A stretch of DNA of 64,000 nt from Apostichopus japonicus (Eukaryota > Echinodermata > Holothuroidea > Aspidochirotida > Stichopodidae): the NCBI RefSeq assembly GCF_037975245.1, contig NC_092572.1:19183989-19247988 (forward strand), read 5' to 3'. A program made the translations under genes and the position numbers. The notes under the pieces are model-generated. The model made no database searches, was not told the DNA's origin, and was given only the letters and a program-made list of their open reading frames with translations. Shown here piece after piece: positions 1 through 10,398 of the stretch (the first letter of the stretch is position 1; each line of letters begins with the position of its first letter).

Positions 1-2651
1 GTTACAAGCCCACAGTGTTATACTGAATAGTGCACAGGTGGAATCATTAGTCAAATTTAAGGGGGGAAGATCCCAAGGAACCTTAATTGCTCATGGATTA
101 ATTACTGTACCTCACAGGCTCAGGGATTACCTCACAGGCTCATGGGGTCTTTTGTTATGTCAGGGATTATTAAGTGATATAAGCAAACTATTCTGCAAGG
201 CTGCCCTAGATACTCCCGTCAAGCTTGGATGCCTCTCTTTGCAGAAGTATATACTCTACAAGGTGTTGCATTCTACTGTATGCAAGTTTACATACTGGAT
301 TAATATGGCGATTATACACACCTGACTTTGATGATTACACAGTCACAGTCTCGATGCAACGGGACTGGGGTTGAGAGCGGATCAGTCATTCGGTTGTTTG
401 TTTTTTTTTGTGCCCAGGTTCTTTCCTGGGTGACTTTTCTTAAAAAGTACTCCTGCCCTTATGATCATATCAATCAATGATTATGTCGGGATGCAAGGGA
501 GTTGGTGATGAGAATGGATTAGGAAAAAGGAATTTTATAACATTGATGTTAAACTTCTTAGAAACCTCATCTCAAATATCTTGCCCCTAACATGAGAAAT
601 GTTTGATTGAAATTGAATGCAACCTTCTCTTGAGTGGCACAACCGCCAACTGTTCCAGGAAGTTGGATCACAGTAGGGGGTCTGTGACATCATCTTGGCA
701 AATACTCTTTAAAAGCTTGACTTAGAAGGCTATCCTAATATTGAATTATCCTTGAAACCATAAATACATTTTGAATGTTTGCCTTGTTGTAAAATTTCTT
801 TGTACTTAGAATTTCATCAAAACTGTTTCCTTTCTGTAAAATATCAAATTCATCTGTGGATAAATTATTGACAAATTATAAATGAGAAACAAATTTACAT
901 TCTCAGCTGAATTGCCATGATGACATCATCCAATCTTTAGTTGCCAAATGCATACATTTACCAAAAATTGCATGATTTTGAAAAATTCATATATTTGCAA
1001 CACAAGATGCCACAAGGATGTGGTTTTCGTCTGATGCTTCGGAAAAATGTCAACAATTTTGCTACGGGACCAAACTTCCGCCACCAGAATTTCCTATTAA
1101 GTGGTTTGGTTTTTGTACAAAGGCTCTTGGGGGAGTTTTCTTAAGAAAAGTATTGTATGACATACATAAAGCGTGGTTGACGAAAAGAAGTAACTTCAGC
1201 AAAACTAGCTAAATAACGACACTCATTTTAATGGCCTCCCTTAACACCCATGCATACTATAAATACATCAATCAAGGACAAAATGGCGTTGGACGCTATC
1301 CGTCACTTCTATTTTAATGTTACTGTAAGTTCATTGATCATAATTTTGTAACAATGAATAACAGTTTAAAGACTTTACATTATTGACATTAATTTAAAAC
1401 TCCACTCTGGATTAGTAGAGCTGATCATCAAATCATATTAGTGCTAAATGGAGAGTACCAATTATATTGTAGCATTTATGTAGATGTGGAGATCTTGAAA
1501 ATAAAAAAATGTAATAGAAACATTACTATGGCACTCCGTGTTGTCAGTTATATAATTCTGTAAATTATCATGTCACAGTTAAAAAGCATGATTGACAGCT
1601 GGTAATGCTTATCAACATAAACAGGAAGTACCCCATCTCTTATTTGTCCCTGACACACTCCCTCCCTTTTTGCAGAAGAAACAAGTTTGTCCTCTTAGCA
1701 AGCTTCCTTGGGGTAATAAGGTAAATAAGAATTGCCAGCTGTCCTCTCCTGAGAGACACTTTACAGCATGAAAGAAGCCCATAAATTAGGACTGGCTGAA
1801 GATGCACAGAAAATGTTATCAATTACGGTAATGAGTGGAGAAAGGTGTGTTCGTTAAAGGGGGGAGGGAGGGGTGCGTGCACAATGTCACATGGCTTGTG
1901 GTGATATTTTCATAAACTGTATGCTAACACAATGGCCTCTGAAAATTGATTGCACATTTTAATAAATTTCTGACAGGCTGTAGGAAGTTGAAGAATTCTG
2001 CTCAATTTACAGTAAAATAAAAAAATATTTTTATTTTTATTTTATTTGTTTATACTTTCTGGGGCCTGGTAAAATTACCCATGGAGGCTGATAACACAGC
2101 AATGCTGATTATGCGATTGTTAGGTAACAAATTTGCATAAAGAGTTCTACAGTAACATCAATGTTAAATTGATCAATTGATATGTTTATTCACTCACATA
2201 TTTGTGCAGCGGTGCATGGCACTGAAAGCTAGGTTGGCCCCAGAGATAAATAAAAATGTCACCAGGCCCCATTTTTGAAGCCTTCATTTTTTTTTCATAA
2301 GTATGAAAAGACCTCGATCACTCAATTGAAATCAAATGGAAAGTCTCGTTTGCAGTATTCTGTTAAACAAATATTTACATATAAGTGTCTGGCAAGGAAT
2401 AACAAAGCCCCTAGCTCGGCTGTTTGGTTTCATTTTTGACTTAGTCATTTGTATGTGTTGGTAATTACAAGCCTTGAGTAAGTTGCTAAATAATATTGTT
2501 GGCAAAATACAAGATCTAGCCACACAAATTACGTATAGATCTCTTAGACAGTTAGATAATCGTTGTCCACATCGATATCATATGCATAAATATTTTTCTC
2601 TGCTCCTCTTCTTACCTGTTTATGTAATATGCACTTTCCATATGCTGGACA

Positions 2652-2720
2652 CCACCTGTCCTACATCCCTGGATCCACCTGTCCTACATCCCTGGATCCA
2701 CCTGTCCTACATCCCTGGAT
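2652..2720. repeat. Three exact copies of a 23-bp unit
   Basis: CCACCTGTCCTACATCCCTGG plus AT, three identical units in tandem. Confidence 0.97.
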
Positions 2721-3251
2721 CACCTACAGTATACTCTCTCTTTCTTATAACACTACCATTCAGAAGGCAGCGTGTTCACATTTTTCCACAGACTTTTTAT
2801 TATTGAAATATATGTCAGTTTTATTTTATTTTTTTCTATTGCTGTGATTTCTTGCAGCTCAAGGTAATTCTTTGGCTTCAAATCTACACCATTTAGAAGC
2901 ACAGTCTAAGTATCCATTGACTTTTCAATGAGTTTTGATCACATGAACATCTTCATGCTTAGAGGTGTACTTGCTGCCCCCCTACTCTCCCCTCTTAGTA
3001 CGTGGATTAATTCTGTGAAACCGTTCACATCGTTCAGCTTGTCGGCCTAGTTGCTCCGCAAGGAGATGATATGCATGAATATTACATGGCTTGGTAAAGA
3101 GTGATCAACACACAGCAACTCCCTGGTTTCAACACATAGATGCAAAATAAGCTTAGAGTTGATTTAATTGCTCCAATATGCTTCTCAGCTGTCAATCAAA
3201 TGTCCTTTCGAGTGTTTATAACCTTGTAGCCATCTGTTGCATTGTCATTTG

Positions 3252-3288
3252 AACCATGGAGCTATAAACAGTTTATAGCTCCATGGTT
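3252..3288. repeat. Perfect 37-nt palindrome (18-bp arms, 1-nt centre)
   Basis: AACCATGGAGCTATAAAC, a single A, then its exact inverse GTTTATAGCTCCATGGTT. No longer symmetric context is seen. Confidence 0.95.
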
Positions 3289-4266
3289 GAACAGACTCTA
3301 AAATACATCACCAGAAATTGTGACTAGGTCAAGCCAGGGACTAGCACCCTGGGCTAGGAGAACCTACGCCCCCCCCCCAACAACCGAATCGGAAATGCTG
3401 TCAAATTAGTAGAATAAACTTGACGGCCACACACTGGGAGTTTTCCTTCGTTTGAGACTGCTACGTGACTTAATACAACTTCAAAGGATCTTGTTATAGT
3501 ACAGTAGGCACATACATCCATAAAAGCCAACTGAATATTTTTAATCGACATAAATGATTTGATATGTTATTGACCAGTGATATGATCTGTATGAATCAAT
3601 TTACATGTCAAATAATCTTTTAGTTCCTGAGACATTACGGATGCATGGCCAATCAAAACACAGTGCCTATATAGTTAAGCACACATTGTATGCTCTAGGC
3701 AACAACTCATACAGTATGTTGCAGACCTATATAAGTAAATTTCTGGCAAAGTTAAAATTTTTTTTGAAACCATCTTTCCACTGTCTGAGACCTCTCGACA
3801 CACAGCAGAGTTTGAACTTTTCTACAGATTGTCTCATGTCTGTTATGCGCTGTATTGTATAGTAATGACAGAAGTACATTATTAGTAATACAATATTAGT
3901 AGTACAATTTCACATTTCTAATCAACAATGCTGCCACCATTATAACTTTTCACAAGATTGCTTCAAAAGTTGCTTCAAAGATTGTGAATCAAGCAAATTT
4001 AGTGATAAATAATTTATAATAATTTTGTGGTGATACCCATTTTATGTGGTTATACTTGCAATGTTGTTGAGGTTTTTGCTTCAAAAGATTTAATGGGTAG
4101 GGTGTGGAGGGGGCAGGGGGGGGGTAGAAGGTGAGAGGGAGAGGACAGGTGATTGCAGCTAAAAATACAGAAATTAAAAAAATACTTTAATTGTAATGCT
4201 CCAAGAAGGTGAAGGTGAAGGAGAAAGTTGATCAAGACAAATTTCAGGTCAAGAAACGGTCAAAGG

Positions 4267-4424
4267 GTCATAATAAGGTTCGTTTTTCATCCAAGAGCAA
4301 TCTACAATTTCCCATCTGAAATAATGTTCGTAATCAAAAAGATTCCAAATTTGAGTTAAAATGTTGAGTTGCAAGCCATGTGACGTGTAAGTTGTAATCC
4401 ATAAGCCCCTCTCCCACACTTGAA
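4267..4424 (+). mobile_element. SINE body, 5'-truncated copy of the 24-kb family
   Basis: Aligns over about 125 bp with the inverse of 23916-24041, including TTTTTCATCCAAGAGCAATC, CCCATCTGAAAT, TTTGAGTTAAAATGTTGA and GACGTGTAAG. The tRNA head is missing. The antisense frames of the two copies share an NILTQI.NLF..E..FRWE string, which reflects common origin of the DNA and not a protein. Confidence 0.75.
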
Positions 4425-4455
4425 GTTGCTTAAGCGTCATGAAAATAACTGCTGA

Positions 4456-4507
4456 TTATTATTAAATTATGATGTGATTATTATTATTATTATTATATTA
4501 TATTATT
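4456..4507. repeat. (ATT)n microsatellite
   Basis: TTATTATTATTATTATTATA with interruptions, just beyond the SINE copy at 4267-4424. Confidence 0.9.
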
Positions 4508-4987
4508 AAGTAGGTTAGTACCGTCGCTCTTAAATCCCCAAAACAGAAAGCTTTGGGGATTTTCTTGTTGAAGGTTGAAGAATAGCAGTGAGTGTAATCA
4601 TATATACTAAACTCTACTGGGAAGCAATTTGTTAAAATTTGTGGAATAGAGTCATGCAGAGCTAGAAGAATATAGTCTAGAGTCCTTTATTGGTGTTATA
4701 GCTAGTTTTCCCCCTGCCCCCCACCCCCCACCCTTCTTATGCATTTTGGTCATACTCTAACTTCTGGTGCTTTCCAGTTATGGTAGAATGAATGAATCAG
4801 ACCGGTTTGGTAATCGCAGGTATACTTTCTATGATAAAGAGGTAAACTGTTCACTCCTACACTGTCAATTAATAATCAATCAAAACCGTATGCTACTGTA
4901 GAGCATGTGATTAATTACTCACAGCTGTGAATTTGGAAGTTTAAACCCCAAGATCCTCCTCCTCCTCCTCCTGTTTTCGGGACTTAA

Positions 4988-5460
4988 AGGGAGTACAAAG
5001 CCAACATGACAGTTCTTCTTGAAGAAAAGGCGACCCAACTTACAGAGTTCTAAGAAAAGTCCCGCTCCGTTTGCGAGATATCATCCTGCTGCTTAAAGGG
5101 TGTGAAGACTTGCGCAAAAAGAAACGTCTAATGCCAGTAATTTGACCTAGTTTCGAATGAGGTGTAACAGAAGTGTTAAACACCACCATCGATCCCAGAA
5201 AATACACACACAGCTTGCTACCGTCGGTAACTAGACACTAGTGTACAGTCAGTACGTACAGCTGCGGTCAATACCCACAGCACAGTATACAAACGATACA
5301 GCGATGGATATCTCAGGTCCAGCTAAAGATAACAATTAAGGTATCACGTTTCATTACTGTCTGCATTTTGTAGCGACACAAACAAAACGTCACTTGCAAG
5401 CAACAGAAAGTTAACTTTTTCAGATGGCCGCACGCAGTTTGGGGCGAGTCTTCAATGCCT
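4988..5460. mobile_element. Probable TTAA-flanked MITE
   Basis: A 473-bp unit of higher complexity than its AT-rich flanks, bounded by TTAA at 4984-4987 and 5461-5464. Terminal symmetry is short (AGG at the left, CCT at the right). The interior includes the word GGGGCGAGTCTTCAATGCC at its right end, which I associate with abundant echinoderm repeats, from general impression only. No coding potential. Confidence 0.45.
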
Positions 5461-7525
5461 TTAAAAATCATATCCAGGATCTGTTATTTTTGTAGATCTG
5501 TAATGTCATAAGTGCCAATAAGTTTTAAAACCTACATCATGAACTAGTAACATGTTAGCACATGCACCCCCCAATGACCCTCCTGCACGTCAACAGCTCC
5601 CATCACCTCCTTCTGAATCGACCAAGCCAAGCCTATTCTGGTACTGTAGCAGCTGCTGGAAACAGTTTCAGCAACATCTCCAGCCAGCCTCTAAGTGCTA
5701 ACTTCCTTTTTTTTGCTCTTTTGCAATGATATATGTTGCTGGCCTTCAGCTTGTTCAAGGGCAATTTTCTCTTTAAAAAACAACTGCTACTTTAAGGTCA
5801 GAGAATTTTAATTAGAACAGTTACAATACTGTAATCGTCCTATTTTTGCTTTTTAGAACCGAATCTTTTTTTTTTCCACCCGACCCCCTGAGGTTAGAAC
5901 CAAAATGGGGAAATGAGAGTTAGGGATGATCTCTGGAGAAATCAAGAGGTTTTAATTGGACTAATTGTCTTGTCTTTGCCCAAAGGAAAGATTTAAGTGA
6001 TAAACTGTTGGATGGTAGTTGTGACGTCATCACTGTCTTTGTGGCACGCATAGACACACAACACACACACTAATGACTGTAGGATGATAGGACACGGTGC
6101 AGTTTGGAAAGTACTTTGACACGTTACCATGTTCAAGATTTCCTGCAATTAAGTGAGAACCTAATTCTCTGAGCTAGATTCAGTGCATACATCATAGAAA
6201 TATAGTTATGTGTAGATATGGGTGTCGTAGTGCTCTCGTTGTCATTGAGAGGTAAGCTTGCATGCAGTTTGCATGCTTGCATGCAGTTTGCTTGCATGCA
6301 GTTTGCATGCTATTTGACGAGTTTACACCCATGGAGGGTGGGGGTGGGGATGGCAGGGGGGGAGAGTCAGAGGGAATGTAAAGAATATATTTGCTTTTGG
6401 AACAATCTTGACAACAATGTGCAGGCTTACTTGAAATTATTTGGTGGTGATGGTCGGAGGAGGGGGTGGGAGGGGGGAGGAGGACGGTCCACTTCCCCTG
6501 CCTCTGAATCTACGATTCTGAAGGCTTTCAACTATTATTCTAGTGCTTTTTGCATAGTTCCTATAGCTATGTCACATCTGCCTCTCTATACCAGGTACTG
6601 AGTTAGGGAGGAGATGGAATGTAAGCTAAAATGGGCCCACCTGTCCTCCCTCAATCCCCGCTCAGATTTTCTCCTTGCAATCCAGATACAGTATTGTTAA
6701 TTCTCTTGAACACTACCTCTTTGTCCAAAAGGTAATTCCTATGGAATTTGTTCATATTGAAGTACACTGTTGACTTTTGACTATGTACACACATTCATGT
6801 GTGAACACTTTATCGAGCTCGTACGAATAGCGTGAAATGATCAAAATAGAGCGGTGTCAGTGTCGTTGAATGTAAATTTTGTCATTGTCAGGCTTAATAG
6901 ATCTAATTTGATGCACAAACTTGTTAGAATATTGATTCATGTGCCTATCAGCTGAAGACCTTACTGTTTAAAGAGTGCGTGTGTTTGATGTTTAATATGA
7001 TCCATCAGCTAGTTTCATTAAAGGAGTGAAAAGGAGGTTTTGGAAAATAATAATAATATTTAATTAGTCATATACTGTAGAGCGCAGAAGAACAAAAGTT
7101 GCTCAAATGCAGGTGAAGACAAGGAAAGAAAGAAAAAGAAAACATCTAATAACAATCTGAAAAAAGGTCGTTTTTGAGATGATGCTCAAACTGATGAAGT
7201 GAGCCCAGAGACCTAATATCTTCTGGGGTTGGGAAGGGGGGGGGTGGAGTGGTGGGGGAGGGGGAAGCAGCATGATGAAAGCTGCGATCCCTGATCGTTT
7301 TGCAATGAAAGAATATTGTAAGGAAACTGGAGCTTTATAATTGTAACAGTTAGTAAAATTGTGTCCCCCCAAAGTATGTATTTGGTTGGGTCTGGAGGGC
7401 AATCATACTCAGATGTCAGAGACTAGGCACACATGATATGAGTAATATGTCGTATGACAACTTTATTAATGGTGCTGACAGGGGTGTTAGCCATCTCGAG
7501 ACTACAGTGGGCACACATATTACTT

Positions 7526-7815
7526 CTCCCTGACTCCCTCCTCCCTGACTCCCTCCTCCCTGACTCCCTCCTCCCTGACTCCCTCCTCCCTGACTCCCTC
7601 CTCCCTGACTCCCTCCTCCCTGACTCCCTCCTCCCTGACTCCCTCCTACCTGACTCCCTCCTCCCTGACTCCCTCCTCTCTGACTCCCTCCTACCTGACT
7701 CCCTCCTCCCTGACTCCCTCCTCCCTGACTCCCTCCTCCCTGACTCCCTCCTCCCTGACTCCCTCCTCCCTGACTCCCTCCTCCCTGACTCCCTCCTCCC
7801 TGACTCCCTCCCCTC
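7526..7815. repeat. 15-bp minisatellite, about 19 units
   Basis: The unit is CTCCCTGACTCCCTC in perfect phase from 7531 to 7815, with only three variant units (CTACC twice, CTCTC once). Because 15 is a multiple of three, all frames through it stay open on both strands, giving (PDSLL)n on + and (GGSQG)n on -. These frames are products of the repeat and not evidence for genes. Confidence 0.97.
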
Positions 7816-9026
7816 ACACGCACATTCTCATCAGGCCTGATCTTACCCACTACTGTATGTAAACCTCGTTTGGGGCCTATAGAGGTGTTCACTTAAAAGA
7901 AAAGGAAAGAGTGAAATACTTGAAACAAAAGTTATGTGCTGATTGATGTTCCAGTAGCAAGGTAAATGACAGTCAAACCATCTGTCAACTATTTGAACAG
8001 GTCATAGTAAACTGAGATATCAGTCAATTTCAAAAAATTGACTTTCCTGTCTGAGTCCCGCTCACTGTGCCTGTATGTGGATTGTCATTAAACATGCTCT
8101 GTCTTAATCAGGATTAATTAATTGATCTGTATTGATCTTTTGGAGGTTTTTTGTTATTTTGACCTTCAAAGAAAGGAAAAGGTCAAAGCATGATACTGTG
8201 AGAATAAACAAAGGATTAAAGAAAAGAGTTTGGAAATTAAATGTGGTTGATTTTAGTGCTTTCAATAGATCATTTAAGTAAACAGAAACTGTGTTATAGA
8301 TAATGAAAAGTTATTAATCTTAGTACTTTATTGGTTGTAATACTGAAACTTGCCAGGATCATGCATCTATAGTCATAAAAAGTGATTGTGGGATTCGTTT
8401 AACCTGAAAAGGAGGGAGAGGTGGGTTGGGGATTGGGGATTGGGGTGGATGGAGGGGAGTGGGAAAGAGGGCTTGTGCAACTTCCACTGTATCCGATCCT
8501 GATTAAGAGTACAGCAATGAATATAAAAAACCTATCATTAACATGTTACAGTGCACTGTATGCATTCAGATATATATAATTCTAGATAGTAGTGGGTTAA
8601 TTTACATAGATGTATGTATGTGTTGTTGATATGTGTATGCAGTCAAACCTTGTTTACATTTGTTTAAATGGTAGGTTTACAAGTTGTCCAGATGATATTT
8701 CAGCCTTGCCGACACAGCGTAAATGTACAATATCTATACCACCATTCTTCACCGTTGAGATATCAACCAGGGTGTGAAAGCGCAAGGTTTGCTTTCAAAT
8801 ACTCAAAGTCTAGGATAATTCAAGTGCAAAATTGTCAACCGCGCTGACTCGAGTAGAGCGCCGCTTTAAAATCTGTCATGGAAAATGAAAGATCCGACCC
8901 GATGGTTTGAGTGACATTTTAATAACAAAAAAAATCAATACTGTAAAATTGAGTTTGACAACTTTCATTGATATGCGTCAAAATACAGAAAAGAAGATGA
9001 TCTTTCATTTGCGTTAATTTTCTTTA

Positions 9027-9107
9027 GGGGTTGGTGGAGGAGGGAGGGAGGGTAGGGGGAGGGAGGGTGGGAAGGGGGGAGGGAGGGTGGGAGGATGGGG
9101 ATAGGGA
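9027..9107 (+). repeat. G-rich tract, strong quadruplex candidate
   Basis: At least eight runs of three or more G separated by one to four bases (GGGAGGGAGGGTAGGGGGAG and onward). Confidence 0.85.
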
Positions 9108-9619
9108 AGAGGAAAATGATCAAATTTGCTCTTAACTGTTTATTTACATTAAAAAGAAACATGCCAATTAAGTGACTCACAGTTTTCCAAAAAAGTTCAT
9201 AGCTCCCCACAAAAATTGAGTAACTCTGCCCACCCTATGTTTGTTTGTGTTTTCCTTTTTTGATCAGTTTAAACATTATCATTTCAAAATCAAATTCCAA
9301 GACATACAAAACTAAAGAGACCTGACACAGTATAGCTGCAATGTTGTCCTTGATTCTTTATAAGGTTTCCGTGATCACTCATAAAGAATTTATTTAAAGT
9401 GTATCTCAATTGTTAAAGGTTGTTCTAGATATGTTTAGATGTAAAACAGTAAAAGTAAGAGGCACTGAAGTTACAGTAACAGGAGGGACAAATACACACA
9501 CAGAATACAGAACACTGAATACAGAATAAGGACACACAGAATACACCCTGCTCACTAACCTGTCTGTATTCTGTGCGTGTTTTTGTCCCTTCTGTCAAGT
9601 GCTGTTACTTGTCATTCAG

Positions 9620-9680
9620 CCTATGAAGAAGATCCTGCTAGGATCAAAACAATGGCCAACTTACTTTCACACTCTTCAGA
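9620..9680 (+). repeat. Dispersed hairpin repeat, copy 1 (GAAGAAGATCCTGCTAGGATC)
   Basis: About 45 bp shared with an inverted copy at 38110-38158: CAGCCTATGAAGAAGATC, then a GATCC-TGCTA-GGATC hairpin, then AAAAC and GGCCAACTTACTTT. It sits at the right of an imperfect inverted repeat (9476-9510 against 9560-9607) built on GGGACAAA..CACACAGAATACAG. The hairpin flanked by GAAGA and AAAAC recalls a hammerhead stem II region (see findings). Confidence 0.6.
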
Positions 9681-9789
9681 AGATACACAGGTTGCTAACA
9701 GTTTTGTTTTATTTAGATATGTTTATGATATAAAAGCCCTTTCTTCTGTTTGTTGTTGTTGATTCCTTGTGAGTGCATTGCCTAGCTGT

Positions 9790-10140
9790 CTCCATATTAT
9801 AGGATGGTCGGTATGTATTTCAAGGTGTTCTCATCTCATGTTAGCTGTTCAAGTAAAGACTTACGGTATTCACATCCCGGTGCTTCCTCTCAAGGTTCTG
9901 TCTCGCTCTCACCCGAGCTTACATCCTTGGGCTGTATTTTTCTTCCCTCCTCCTACTCGTTACCAGATCCACATCTCGTGTCCTCCCGGCTCTGCAATGA
10001 ATGGACAGCTGCTTCAACCTCCGTGAAAGCATCCCTAGCTCCGCCGATGATATATTCAATTATTTGCCTTGTCGCTCGTTCCACGTTCTGCAAACATCCC
10101 GTATCCCTCCGAGGGAAGCCCCGGAATCAATACTAATGAT
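9790..10140. promoter_or_regulatory. GC-elevated, repeat-free patch; possible promoter or exon region
   Basis: This stretch is clearly richer in C and G and in CpG-containing words (CTCGCTCTCACCCGAGC, CTCCGCCGATG, TCGCTCG, CCTCCGAGG) than the AT-rich sequence on both sides. A 110-codon frame at 9804-10136 (+) is open but Ser-rich and unlike any family I know; I would not call it a protein on this evidence. Its position just before the candidate exon at 10309 makes a promoter or first-exon region plausible. Confidence 0.2.
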
Positions 10141-10181
10141 AAATAAATTCACTGTTTCTCGGCGGCGTTGTTAAAATTTAA

Positions 10182-10245
10182 GGAACAAAGTATCTGTTTG
10201 AAGAGAATTTCCCTGGAGTACTAAAGCTCTGGGAGCCGGGTATGT
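10182..10245 (+). repeat. 62-bp block duplicated at 10941-11005
   Basis: TATCTGTTTGAAGAGAATTT, CTAAAGCTCTGGGAGCCGG. The second copy (10941-11005, same strand) has TATCTGTTTGAAGAAAATTT and CTAAAGCTCTGGGAAGCCGG. Either a local duplication or two members of a dispersed family; the first lies 64 bp before the candidate exon at 10309. Confidence 0.75.
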
Positions 10246-10308
10246 TGACTGAACATTGACTGACAAAACTTTTGACAAACTACGACTGTTTTTTGCTTTT
10301 CTTTGTAG

Positions 10309-10398
10309 TACACTCGAAGGCTGTCGTGATCGTCATCGCTGCTTCAGAGCAGGAAAGAGAGACGCAACGACCGTGAAGATCAATCAAACATCCTCCAG
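10309..10398 (+). other. Candidate exon (possibly 5' untranslated), function unknown
   Basis: A 90-nt segment with well-formed boundaries: a long pyrimidine tract ending CTTTTCTTTGTAG before it and CCTCCAG|GTAAGAAG after it. One forward frame is open through the whole segment and two contain stops, so it could be coding or a 5' UTR exon. It is GC-richer than its surroundings and follows a GC-elevated patch. It is on the same strand as the PHLDB gene, 24.6 kb upstream of its first coding exon, so it may be a leader exon of that gene or belong to an unseen transcript. The translation resembles nothing I know. Confidence 0.35.

Larger units (their letters stand above)
1..4266. other. No gene seen
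   Basis: AT-rich sequence with the 23-bp triplication and the 37-nt palindrome listed separately. A stretch at 510-950 with CATGATGACATCATCC and GTGACATCATC looks like an old repeat, but its ends cannot be fixed. Short open frames have no recognisable product. Confidence 0.6.
5465..9475. other. No gene seen; G-rich tracts and one minisatellite
   Basis: Contains the short repeat GCATGCAGTTTGCTTGCATG (about 6250-6312), G-rich tracts at 6334, 6458, 7226 and 8410, and the 15-bp minisatellite. Confidence 0.6.

Noticed and set aside
9804-10136. 110-codon forward frame in the GC-elevated patch
   Set aside because: Ser/Leu-rich with no recognisable domain; an overlapping frame is open too, as expected from local composition. 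Kept only as a possible regulatory or exon region.
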